Positions 1 to 6,162 are shown, counted from the first letter of the stretch. The stretch is DNA of 6,162 nucleotides from Pseudomonadota bacterium (GCA_021782065.1 JAJXVQ010000059.1:1-6162), one strand, 5' to 3'. Made by a program: numbers and translations. The notes: a model not told the origin generated them from the sequence alone.

Positions 1-2
1 GT

Positions 3-10
3 AGAGAGGA
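3..10 (+). promoter_or_regulatory. Ribosome binding site of the 740-aa protein gene
   Basis: The purine run AGAGAGGA contains a GAGG core at 6-9, five bases before the ATG at 15. The next in-frame ATGs, at 120 (Met36) and 141 (Met43), have no comparable purine-rich element at the right distance. This site therefore supports the start at 15 and a real long N-terminal region. Only 14 bases precede the start, so no promoter can be judged. Confidence 0.65.
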
Positions 11-14
11 CATT

Positions 15-2237
15 ATGGGAAAAGAGAAGCGTTCAATAGATATCTATAGAGAACAGATTGGTCAATATCACAATAAGCAAGTAAAAGAAAAAAGAGAAAG
101 GCCGCCAATACCTTCAGTTATGATTGATAGTCAAAAACGAATGGAAACACCTCTGGTTAAGAAACCATCTGAAAAATTAACGTCACAACAAAAAATTGCG
201 CAAGGAAAAAAGAAGAAATCACAAGCACATACGCAGCGCAGTGCTCATGTGAATATTCTGCCCTCTGTGGCTTTGACGACATTAATGCTGTTGACCCTGT
301 TTCCGCAACCTGTAGGGGCAAAAAAAGAATCTAAACAAAAATCAGCAACTGGGGATAGGACATTGGCTACCCGAGATAAAATTCCAGAGGTTTCTTTAAC
401 GGCTCTAGAACAAAAAAGTTTAGCGCAAAACGTATTTTTTCCAACTAGCCAAATAAAAGCTGTTCAAACAGAAACTAAGGGCATAGGTTTTGATGGTGGA
501 GGTGATCTTCTTGCCTTGAATAAAGAGAAAGGGATTAAAACTTATACCCATACAAAGGGTAGAGACAGCGCAGAGCAACCAGTAATTCTGACAGCCAAGA
601 TGGCACGTATCAATTTAACTAAAACAGAATGTATAACAGAAGAAGGTAGTTTAAATGCTACCTGTGCCACTGTTGGTAGATTCAGTTTGCTTGCTGCATA
701 TAGCGGACACAATCCAGCCAGCGCTGCGACAAATGGTGATAGCACTCTATTCAATATTGGCCCGGTTATACCCGATGACAATGTTTGCCTAGATACGGAA
801 CAGCCGCTATATCCCCGTGGTACTGAACCATCTGAAGGCCTTGCGATAGTAAATGCAAATCTTATTTTTAATCAGAATTTATACAGCACACAAACTACCC
901 CTTACTTTGCACCATACAACACCTTAGACAATGGGCTTGAAGCGGTCAGCGCAGAACACGTAGATATATTGGGTGAAAATGAGGATAGATTGGTTCTAAA
1001 AGGTATAGTCGTCGATCAAGCTGATGGCAAGAAAGTGAGTACGCTGTATGTTAACAAAGGAGAATCGGCAGCAATAATTGATCAGCACCCACTCTGCGTA
1101 TTCCAAAATGCAGGTGAGATTCGTCAATCTAAACTAAATGTAGTTATTGGTGAGTATGGACAGGTGGAGCGTCGTGACTTGATATTGGCACGTTCTGCAG
1201 AGCAAAATTCTCACTATGGTGAAGTCGTGATCATCAGAGATATTGATAACCGTGACGGTCAAAACATTGATTTAAATGGGGACTTAGCTGCACAGAATGT
1301 GCAAGTTTTGTCTGGTTTTAATTGGGGGGATGCTTCTACACGAAGTGATAATCTCATCGATGTTATAGTTCAGGAAAGAATAGAGTTTGATTCAGAAAGC
1401 AGCGGATTTAGCGATGAGGATAGTACCGGTTTGGAAAATGTAAAAGCATCTAATTTATTGATGGTGTCTTCTTTTGGTCAAAGTAATGGCTCTAATCCTC
1501 AATCCTATTTGCGTCCACGAGTTTTTATTATTAACACGGAAGATAATACGCGTATTGGCATTCAGGATGAAAGCGATGTAAGTAATGTGTCTGATCTAGG
1601 ATATGCGCTTATTACAGCAGGTGCATTGAGTCAGGAACTTCCTAATGGCGAATGGCTTTATTCAAATTATCCTGTGATTACACGGCCTAGTACCGGTGAA
1701 ATGTTTATTCTATCGCCAGAAAAAGTAGCAACGTTTATGGCCCAAAATAAGGGCCAAATCGTTCTTGTCGATATTAGCCAATTAAGTGAACTTGTTATAG
1801 ACGATCCAGATTATCGTTGTAATGATTTTGGTAAAAGACTATATGCCAGTTCAGAGGAAGATAAAGCTCTACTGGGTATGGATTGTGGTCAGAAAGAAAA
1901 TACTACCAGCATTGAAGTTTTAAACTTTCAACAAGTAATCGATGCTCCACATTCAGAGACAGTGCAATCAACTGCAGCCGGCTCAACTTCAGTAAGAAAT
2001 GCTGCAACAAAGCAATCTACTGCAGAAGACAGTTCAAATCCTTTGTTAGTGGATTGTCGTGAGCCCTGGTCAATAGGTACTATAGCTGCCGTTGCATCGT
2101 TGATTATAATGGGCCTAGTGTTTGGTGGTGCTTATGCTTCTTGTAGGTTCTTTGGAAGGAAGAAAGAAGCAGGGGTTGATGTAGAGAGCCCTACTCATAT
2201 TCAGCAAACTGAACAAACACCGCTAGTGCCCAAATAA
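15..2237 (+). CDS. Unrecognised 740-aa membrane-anchored protein with large ectodomain
   Basis: I do not recognise the family, and I assign no function. Residues 1-77 are hydrophilic and strongly basic, with a KKKK run at 65-68. Residues 78-102 form a short hydrophobic segment (core about 81-96) ending in V100-G101-A102, which fits a signal-peptidase I site before K103. Residues 103 to about 644 look like a soluble domain rich in alternating hydrophobic and polar stretches, suggesting beta structure. Residues 645-676 are a Ser/Thr/Ala-rich stalk containing two QSTA units. Residues 686-710 form a clear membrane helix with a G700-x3-G704 motif, followed by the basic stop-transfer residues R711, R715, K716 and K717 and a polar tail to 740. 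The eight cysteines are at 206, 217, 258, 361, 602, 624, 681 and 710. The predicted topology is a single-pass protein with its bulk outside the cytoplasm, or a two-helix hairpin if the first segment is not cleaved. It could be an envelope protein or, in a host-associated bacterium, a secreted membrane effector. The gene is intact and converges on the gcvR-like gene 72 bp away. Confidence 0.85.
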   Translation: MGKEKRSIDIYREQIGQYHNKQVKEKRERPPIPSVMIDSQKRMETPLVKKPSEKLTSQQKIAQGKKKKSQAHTQRSAHVNILPSVALTTLMLLTLFPQPVGAKKESKQKSATGDRTLATRDKIPEVSLTALEQKSLAQNVFFPTSQIKAVQTETKGIGFDGGGDLLALNKEKGIKTYTHTKGRDSAEQPVILTAKMARINLTKTECITEEGSLNATCATVGRFSLLAAYSGHNPASAATNGDSTLFNIGPVIPDDNVCLDTEQPLYPRGTEPSEGLAIVNANLIFNQNLYSTQTTPYFAPYNTLDNGLEAVSAEHVDILGENEDRLVLKGIVVDQADGKKVSTLYVNKGESAAIIDQHPLCVFQNAGEIRQSKLNVVIGEYGQVERRDLILARSAEQNSHYGEVVIIRDIDNRDGQNIDLNGDLAAQNVQVLSGFNWGDASTRSDNLIDVIVQERIEFDSESSGFSDEDSTGLENVKASNLLMVSSFGQSNGSNPQSYLRPRVFIINTEDNTRIGIQDESDVSNVSDLGYALITAGALSQELPNGEWLYSNYPVITRPSTGEMFILSPEKVATFMAQNKGQIVLVDISQLSELVIDDPDYRCNDFGKRLYASSEEDKALLGMDCGQKENTTSIEVLNFQQVIDAPHSETVQSTAAGSTSVRNAATKQSTAEDSSNPLLVDCREPWSIGTIAAVASLIIMGLVFGGAYASCRFFGRKKEAGVDVESPTHIQQTEQTPLVPK
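1964..2025 (+). repeat. Short in-frame direct repeat in the stalk region
   Basis: GCAATCAACTGCAG at 1964-1977 recurs as GCAATCTACTGCAG at 2012-2025, with 13 of 14 bases identical. The offset is 48 bp (16 codons), so both copies are in the same frame and encode a QSTA unit within the Ser/Thr-rich region just before the C-terminal membrane helix. It may be a trace of a local duplication, or convergence within a low-complexity stretch. Confidence 0.45.
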
Positions 2238-2260
2238 CACGGCATAAATACATGGGTTTA

Positions 2261-2288
2261 TTGGGGCGGTTTTCACGAACCGCCCTAA
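2261..2288. terminator. Hairpin between convergent genes, possible bidirectional terminator
   Basis: GGGCGGTT (2264-2271) and AACCGCCC (2278-2285) pair perfectly over 8 bp around the 6-base loop TTCACG. The stem can extend outward by one G-T wobble and two A-T pairs to 2261-2288. It lies 23 bp after the stop of the plus-strand gene and 21 bp after the stop of the minus-strand gcvR-like gene, where a shared terminator would be expected. Neither strand has a proper T-tract directly after the stem, so it is not a textbook intrinsic terminator. It may instead act as a 3'-end stabilising structure. Confidence 0.5.
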
Positions 2289-2309
2289 AAATTAAATGCG
2301 AAGAGTATA

Positions 2310-2843
2310 TTAAATTCCGCGCTCCGGCTCCATTACGGCGTCTAAGTTTAATTCATCGCATAAGTTGATGAATTCTTCGCGCAAGTCTGCCAAGGAGATG
2401 TCGGCGGGGATATGGATTTTCATTGTTAAAGAGAGCATTTCGGTGGAGGTTAAACGCGCTGCAAAGCTTTCGCAATGCATGTCACTGATATTGATTTTTT
2501 GACGCATAAAGAATTGGCTTAAAGTAGGGATAATTTCCGGGCGTTGCGTGGTAATGATGTCTACGCTATAGGTGATAAGTCTTTCGCTGTAAGCGGTGGG
2601 ATTACAACGCAGCGTGCGTATGGCAAAGTCATATTTTTTAGCCAAGGTATCAAAGCTGGTTTCTAATTTAGCGATGTGATTCCATTTGCCATTGATCTGC
2701 AATAGCATGCCAAAAGCGGTACCCAACACCGTCACGTGGGATCGTACAATCCAGCAATGGTGCTTTTTAATATGGGCTGAGATACTATTTAAAATCCCAA
2801 TATTATTGGGTCCCAGGATTGAAACAACCAAATATTGTTCCAT
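2310..2843 (-). CDS. gcvR: GcvR-like double-ACT-domain regulator
   Basis: This is a 177-residue protein made of two ACT domains (about 2-77 and 89-172), the layout of GcvR; E. coli GcvR is about 190 residues. Known GcvR is a cytoplasmic protein that represses the glycine cleavage operon by binding the activator GcvA when glycine is scarce, and it does not bind DNA itself. Similarity is seen at the start (YLVVSILGPNNIGILNSI against YLVITALGADRPGIVNTI), in NGKWNHIAKLE against SGSWNAITLIE, in the second domain at KINISDM against MNIAEL, and at the end in FINLCDELN against FKALCTELN. The loop of the first ACT domain (residues 11-17) lacks the usual D-R-P, having N13-N14-I15 instead. The ATG has a strong AAGGAG site nine bases upstream. 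The gene lies 73 nt downstream of purB on the same strand. No GcvA or gcv genes are in view, so the partner is unknown. It could equally be an ACT-domain regulator with another target. Confidence 0.8.
   Translation of the reverse strand: MEQYLVVSILGPNNIGILNSISAHIKKHHCWIVRSHVTVLGTAFGMLLQINGKWNHIAKLETSFDTLAKKYDFAIRTLRCNPTAYSERLITYSVDIITTQRPEIIPTLSQFFMRQKINISDMHCESFAARLTSTEMLSLTMKIHIPADISLADLREEFINLCDELNLDAVMEPERGI
2796..2815. repeat. Overlapping inverted repeats in 5' coding part of gcvR-like gene
   Basis: CCCAAT (2796-2801) and ATTGGG (2805-2810) are perfect inverted arms around a 3-base spacer. The second arm also overlaps TGGGTCCCA (2807-2815), a second inverted repeat. In the minus-strand mRNA, two small mutually exclusive hairpins could form about 30-50 nt after the start codon. 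The segment codes for the first ACT loop (around residues 10-17), so coding constraint may explain it fully. No regulatory role is shown. Confidence 0.25.
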
Positions 2844-2852
2844 GACCAGGCG

Positions 2853-2858
2853 CTCCTT
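2853..2858 (-). promoter_or_regulatory. Ribosome binding site of the gcvR-like gene
   Basis: On the minus strand AAGGAG lies nine bases before the ATG at 2843. It is the best Shine-Dalgarno match in the window and fixes the start. It also means this gene can be translated independently of purB, which ends about 60 nt earlier. Confidence 0.8.
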
Positions 2859-2916
2859 ATATCTATCTGTACTCTAAACTACTGTATTAAAGCTTAGCAG
2901 GTAGATGAAGGATTAG

Positions 2917-4293
2917 CTAATTACTGGCCATAGCAAGCTCTAGCGCATAGCCTATATAATCGCTGGGTTTTAGATTAAGTAATTGATTTTTAACGTTTTT
3001 TGGTAAATCTAGCGTATTGATAAAACTTTTTAAACTGTCTTCCGTTAAGGCCTTACCGCGCGTTAGTTCCTTCAGCTTTTCGTAAGGTTCGGCGATGTCA
3101 TAACGGCGCATAATGGTCTGTATGGCTTCGGCTAAAATGTCCCATTGGGCTGTTAAGTCTGTCATCATTTTTTCTTCATTCACCGCTAAACGCCCTAAGC
3201 CTTTTTGTAAACTTTGATAGGCTATAAAGCTGTAGGCAAAGCAGACGCCTATATTGCGCAATAAGGTGGAATCCACCAGATCGCGCTGCCAACGGGATAG
3301 CGGCAATCGTTGTGCCAAGGCAGTTTGCAGGGCATTGGCTAAGACCAAATTGCCTTCGGCGTTTTCAAAATCGATGGGATTGATCTTATGTGGCATAGTG
3401 GAAGAACCTACTTCGCCGGCAACCGCGGTTTGCTTGAAATAGCCTAGAGAAATAGAAGCCCACATGTCTTGACACAAATCGATGAAGATACTGTTTTGGT
3501 GCGTTAGTTCATACAGCAGGGCGACGATGTCGTCGTGCGGCTCGATTTGTGTGGTATAGCCATTCCAATCCAGCTCCATGTGTTTTTCAATAAAATTTTG
3601 GTTGAAACTGGGCCAGTCTATTTCTGGATAAGCAATGCGATGGGCATTGTAATTACCTACAGCGCCATTGAATTTAGCGCGCACACGAATGGCATTTAAG
3701 CGTTCCATTTGTCGTTGTAAGCGCATGCTGTAATTGGCCAACTCTTTCCCCAAGGTAGTAGGGGAGGCGGCTTGACCATGAGTACGCGCCAACATGGGTG
3801 TAGCTGCGGCCAATTTTGCCAACGATTGTAAATGTTTTAACAATGCAGCGCATTGAGGTTGTAGCGTTTCACGAATGGCTGCCTGCCACATTAAGGCATA
3901 AGCGACATTGTTGATGTCTTCGGAGGTACAGCCAAAGTGTACAAACTCTTGCTTCGCTTTTAGATGCGCTACAGTCGCCATTTTTTCTTTCAGAAAATAT
4001 TCAACCGCTTTGACATCGTGATTGATTTTTTTCTCTATATCTTTAATGGCAACAGCATCGTCGCAGTTAAATCGCTGATACCAACTGCGTAACAGTTCGC
4101 AAGTGGGTTTATCTAAAGGCGGTAGCTCGCTGATTTCTTTAGCGTTACACAAATAAATAAACCATTCAATTTCAACTTGTAGTCTATATCGAAATAAAGC
4201 GGCTTCGGATAAATAGGGTCGCAAAGGTGCTACCTTCGCAGCATAACGGCCATCAACGGGATTGATGGCGGTAAGCTCAGTCAATGATAACAT
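2917..4293 (-). CDS. purB: Adenylosuccinate lyase PurB
   Basis: This 458-residue enzyme (E. coli PurB is 456) belongs to the fumarase/aspartase superfamily. It is a cytoplasmic homotetramer in known members. It releases fumarate from SAICAR to give AICAR in IMP synthesis, and from adenylosuccinate to give AMP. Motifs seen: N-terminal LTAINPVDGRY, NHDVKAVEYFLKEK (91-104), HFGCTSEDINN (119-129), RTHGQ with the conserved histidine H172, NGAVGNYNAH (209-218) and TTQIEPHD (247-254). The superfamily signature GSSTMPHKINPIDFEN (296-311) carries the catalytic serine loop S297/S298. SRWQRDLVDSTLLRN (333-347) and YEKLKELTRGK (404-414) also match the E. coli type. The whole length aligns with the E. coli/Legionella-type PurB rather than the shorter Bacillus-type. 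The start is backed by an AGGAG site and by alignment of the N-terminus. The stop is TAG. It lies 18 nt after acnA, so translation of the two may be linked. Nothing in it looks broken. Confidence 0.97.
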   Translation of the reverse strand: MLSLTELTAINPVDGRYAAKVAPLRPYLSEAALFRYRLQVEIEWFIYLCNAKEISELPPLDKPTCELLRSWYQRFNCDDAVAIKDIEKKINHDVKAVEYFLKEKMATVAHLKAKQEFVHFGCTSEDINNVAYALMWQAAIRETLQPQCAALLKHLQSLAKLAAATPMLARTHGQAASPTTLGKELANYSMRLQRQMERLNAIRVRAKFNGAVGNYNAHRIAYPEIDWPSFNQNFIEKHMELDWNGYTTQIEPHDDIVALLYELTHQNSIFIDLCQDMWASISLGYFKQTAVAGEVGSSTMPHKINPIDFENAEGNLVLANALQTALAQRLPLSRWQRDLVDSTLLRNIGVCFAYSFIAYQSLQKGLGRLAVNEEKMMTDLTAQWDILAEAIQTIMRRYDIAEPYEKLKELTRGKALTEDSLKSFINTLDLPKNVKNQLLNLKPSDYIGYALELAMASN

Positions 4294-4299
4294 TTGCTA

Positions 4300-4304
4300 C
4301 TCCT
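4300..4304 (-). promoter_or_regulatory. Ribosome binding site of purB
   Basis: On the minus strand AGGAG sits six bases before the purB ATG at 4293. It lies inside the 18-nt gap after the acnA TAA, leaving no room for a separate promoter there. This supports co-transcription of purB with acnA, although a promoter inside the acnA coding region cannot be excluded. Confidence 0.75.
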
Positions 4305-4311
4305 AAAAAAA

Positions 4312-6162
4312 TTATTTAGCTAATTGCGTTAAAACATATTGCAATATGCCGCCGTGACGATAATAGTGGATTTCATCATCGGTATCGATGCGACACAGCG
4401 CTTTAAATGCCAACTTTTCACCCGTAGCGCGTTGTAGGTTTACTGTTACATGCATTCTAGGCGTTAATTGTGCAGGCACATCGATGCTGATAAGTTCATC
4501 ACCCGTAATGTTCAATGTTTTGCGCGTCGCTCCTGGCATAAACTCTAAAGGCAAAATACCCATGCCCACTAAATTAGAACGGTGTATGCGTTCAAAACTT
4601 TCCACAATCACGGCTTTGATACCTAACAATAATGGTCCTTTAGCGGCCCAATCGCGCGATGAACCTGTACCATATTCTTTACCGGCGATGATCACCAAAG
4701 GTGTTCTTTCTGTTTGATATTTCATGGCGGCATCGTAAATGGAAAATTGTTTATGGCTAGGATAGTGTAGGGTATAACCGCCTTCCACTCCGGGAACCAT
4801 TTCATTTTTAATACGAATGTTGGCGAAGGTACCGCGCATCATCACTTCATGGTTACCGCGGCGTGCGCCATAAGAGTTAAAATCTTTAACGGTGATGCCA
4901 TGTTCTTTGAGATACAAGCCCGCAGGACTGTCTGCTTTAATGCTACCCGCAGGTGAAATGTGATCCGTCGTAATGTTATCACCCAATATTGCTAAAATAC
5001 GCGCATCTTTGATATTGCCGCTATCCGGTTTGTCTGTTAATGATAAGCCTGTAAAATAAGGTGGGTTTTGAATGTAGGTAGAACTTTTATCCCAAGCATA
5101 AACTTTGCTGTCGTTGGTTTTGAGCTTTTTCCAATGTTCATCGCCCGTAAAGACATCGGCATATTCTTTATGAAATAATTGTTTGGTAACCACCGCCTTG
5201 ACTACATCGGCAATTTCTTGTTGAGTGGGCCAAATGTCTTTGAGATAAACGGCTTTACCGTGTGCGTCATGGCCTAGAGGATCTTTATTCAAGTCTATGC
5301 AAACAGTTCCAGCGAGTGCCATAGCGACCACTAGAGGGGGGGAGGCCAGCCAACTGGCTTGAACCAAAGGATGAATACGACCTTCAAAATTACGATTGCC
5401 CGACAACACCGCGGATACAATTAAATTTTGTTCCTGAATTTGTTTTTCTATGTGTTCTTCTAACGGGCCGGAATTTCCTATACACGTGGTGCACCCATAA
5501 CCGACCAAGTTAAAGCCTAAATCATTTAACGGGGTTTGCAAACCAGATTTTTCTAAATAATCGGTGACCACTTTAGAGCCGGGGGCTAGAGAAGTCTTTA
5601 CCCACGGTTTTTGTGTTAAGCCATGTGCTAAGGCTTTTTGTGCCAATAATCCGGCGGCAATCAAGGCCGATGGATTGGAGGTATTGGTACAACTGGTAAT
5701 GGCGGCAATTACAACCGCGCCATTTTGTAATACCTCTTTTTTAGCGTCATAACTTGCTTGTGGGTAGTTACTCTTGAAGGCTGCTTCCAGATTGGAAAGT
5801 CCAACCCGGTCTTGTGGACGTTTAGGTCCAGCCAAGCTGGGTTCTACCGACGATAAATCTAACTCTAACACTTCAGTGAATAGAGGTTCAGGGCTGTTAG
5901 CATCGTGCCACATGCCTTGTGCTTTGGTATAGGCTTCAGCCAAAGCAATAGTCTCTGGATCGCGTCCGGATAAGGTCATATAAGCTAGCGTTTCTTTATC
6001 TACAGGAAAAAAGCCACACGTTGCGCCATACTCAGGTGCCATATTGGCGATAGTGGCGCGATCGGCCAAGGGCAGATGTTGCAAACCCTCACCAAAAAAT
6101 TCAACGAATTTAGACACCACACCGTGTTTGCGCAACATTTCGGTGATGGTTAATACCAAATC
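4312..6162 (-). CDS. acnA: Aconitate hydratase A, C-terminal part (5' end outside window)
   Basis: The frame is open to the window edge. The last 616 residues are present, beginning Asp-Leu-Val-Leu-Thr, which matches an internal position of E. coli AcnA (891 aa); roughly the first 260-280 residues are missing. The enzyme isomerises citrate to isocitrate through cis-aconitate in the TCA cycle, using a [4Fe-4S] cluster. Counting from the Leu codon at 6159, the cluster ligands are Cys157 in ITSCTNTSNP and Cys223 and Cys226 in GYGCTTCIGNSGP. The substrate-binding stretch SGNRNFEGR has R256 and R261. The linker leads to the swivelling C-terminal domain, with GDNITTDHISPAGSI (393-407), DFNSYGARRGNHEVMMRGTF (426-445) and the active-site loop GKEYGTGSSRDWAAKG (493-508) with S500 and R502. 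The pattern is AcnA/IRP-like, not AcnB. The related AcnD (2-methylcitrate dehydratase) is a less likely alternative. The region between residues 125 and 148 is shorter than in E. coli. The stop is TAA, 18 nt before purB. Confidence 0.96.
   Translation of the reverse strand, partial: DLVLTITEMLRKHGVVSKFVEFFGEGLQHLPLADRATIANMAPEYGATCGFFPVDKETLAYMTLSGRDPETIALAEAYTKAQGMWHDANSPEPLFTEVLELDLSSVEPSLAGPKRPQDRVGLSNLEAAFKSNYPQASYDAKKEVLQNGAVVIAAITSCTNTSNPSALIAAGLLAQKALAHGLTQKPWVKTSLAPGSKVVTDYLEKSGLQTPLNDLGFNLVGYGCTTCIGNSGPLEEHIEKQIQEQNLIVSAVLSGNRNFEGRIHPLVQASWLASPPLVVAMALAGTVCIDLNKDPLGHDAHGKAVYLKDIWPTQQEIADVVKAVVTKQLFHKEYADVFTGDEHWKKLKTNDSKVYAWDKSSTYIQNPPYFTGLSLTDKPDSGNIKDARILAILGDNITTDHISPAGSIKADSPAGLYLKEHGITVKDFNSYGARRGNHEVMMRGTFANIRIKNEMVPGVEGGYTLHYPSHKQFSIYDAAMKYQTERTPLVIIAGKEYGTGSSRDWAAKGPLLLGIKAVIVESFERIHRSNLVGMGILPLEFMPGATRKTLNITGDELISIDVPAQLTPRMHVTVNLQRATGEKLAFKALCRIDTDDEIHYYRHGGILQYVLTQLAK

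Larger units (their letters stand above)
2310..6162 (-). other. Probable acnA-purB-gcvR-like transcription unit
   Basis: The three genes are co-oriented with gaps of 18 nt and 73 nt, and neither gap contains a hairpin followed by a T-run. The 18-nt gap is filled by the purB ribosome binding site. The 73-nt gap shows no convincing -35/-10 pair, though a weak promoter there cannot be ruled out by eye. Any promoter for the unit lies upstream of the window. The hairpin at 2261-2288 is the likely 3' end. Confidence 0.5.

Noticed and set aside
15..35. N-terminal Met-Gly as a host N-myristoylation signal
   Set aside because: The following residues are Lys-Glu-Lys-Arg-Ser. A Lys right after the Gly and an Arg where a small residue is needed do not fit the consensus.
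190..326. A6, A6 and A7 runs (190-195, 206-211, 320-326) as slippage sites
   Set aside because: They encode lysine-rich or glutamine-lysine stretches in a basic region, the frame is intact, and such runs are common in AT-rich genes. There is no sign of a programmed shift.
542..781. Minus-strand open frame of 79 codons inside the large plus-strand gene
   Set aside because: It lies wholly antisense to a well-supported gene, has no recognisable product, and has the length expected by chance.
2211..2234. Acidic dileucine sorting motif in the C-terminal tail
   Set aside because: The tail has Glu-x3-Leu-Val rather than Leu-Leu or Leu-Ile, so it does not meet the standard motif.
2686..2877. Plus-strand open frame across the gcvR-like 5' end
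   Set aside because: It is antisense to a recognised ACT-domain gene, and its product looks like a translated shadow with no motif.
2844..2916. Promoter in the purB to gcvR-like gap
   Set aside because: A few TATA-like hexamers occur, as expected in AT-rich DNA, but no -35 element with correct spacing could be paired with them.
2912..2921. Palindrome ATTAGCTAAT over the purB stop codon
   Set aside because: It is only 10 bp, AT-rich and without a loop or T-run. It cannot act as a terminator, and chance explains it.
4388..4717. Plus-strand open frame of 109 codons antisense to acnA
   Set aside because: It is antisense to the highly conserved swivel domain, so the open frame is a by-product of acnA codon use. 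Shorter ones at 3254-3442 (antisense to purB) and 5564-5752 (antisense to acnA) were rejected for the same reason.
5336..5342. Seven-G run (C7 on the coding strand of acnA) as a phase-variation tract
   Set aside because: The frame is intact and encodes the conserved S-P-P-L stretch of aconitase. Seven bases is short for a contingency locus, and a metabolic enzyme is an unlikely target.
6157..6159. TTG at 6159 as a start codon for the aconitase gene
   Set aside because: It is an internal Leu codon. The codon before it (GAT) is in frame and also matches AcnA (the sequence reads D-L-V-L-T), and the family needs about 260-280 more residues upstream.

Overview
The window looks like a chromosomal piece of a gammaproteobacterium. 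Three genes on the minus strand encode proteins that read like gammaproteobacterial AcnA, PurB and a GcvR-type double-ACT protein. The moderately AT-rich DNA and an adjacent lineage-specific membrane protein would suit Legionellales (the Coxiella/Legionella/Berkiella neighbourhood). That placement is an inference from general character, not from a marker gene.

Layout. Positions 15-2237 (+) carry one large gene for a 740-residue protein I do not recognise. It has a 77-residue basic N-terminal region, a short hydrophobic segment ending in a signal-peptidase-like V-x-A site, a roughly 580-residue ectodomain ending in a Ser/Thr-rich stalk, one C-terminal membrane helix and a short tail with a basic start. 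A 72-bp convergent gap (2238-2309) holds a GC-rich hairpin. On the minus strand, in transcription order, follow acnA (4312-6162, N-terminus cut by the window edge), purB (2917-4293, complete) and a gcvR-like gene (2310-2843, complete). acnA and purB are 18 nt apart, and purB and the gcvR-like gene are 73 nt apart. No terminator is visible in either gap, so they could form one transcription unit.

Function. Aconitase A is a TCA-cycle enzyme. PurB acts twice in purine synthesis. The ACT-domain protein resembles the repressor of the glycine cleavage system, which feeds one-carbon units to purine synthesis. A loose glycine/one-carbon/purine link therefore joins purB and the gcvR-like gene, while acnA may be only a positional neighbour. 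The plus-strand gene converges on this block and shows no functional link to it. It is the main unexplained object in the window.

No tRNA, rRNA, CRISPR array, insertion sequence or other mobile element was seen. There is no gene-free stretch longer than 300 bases.
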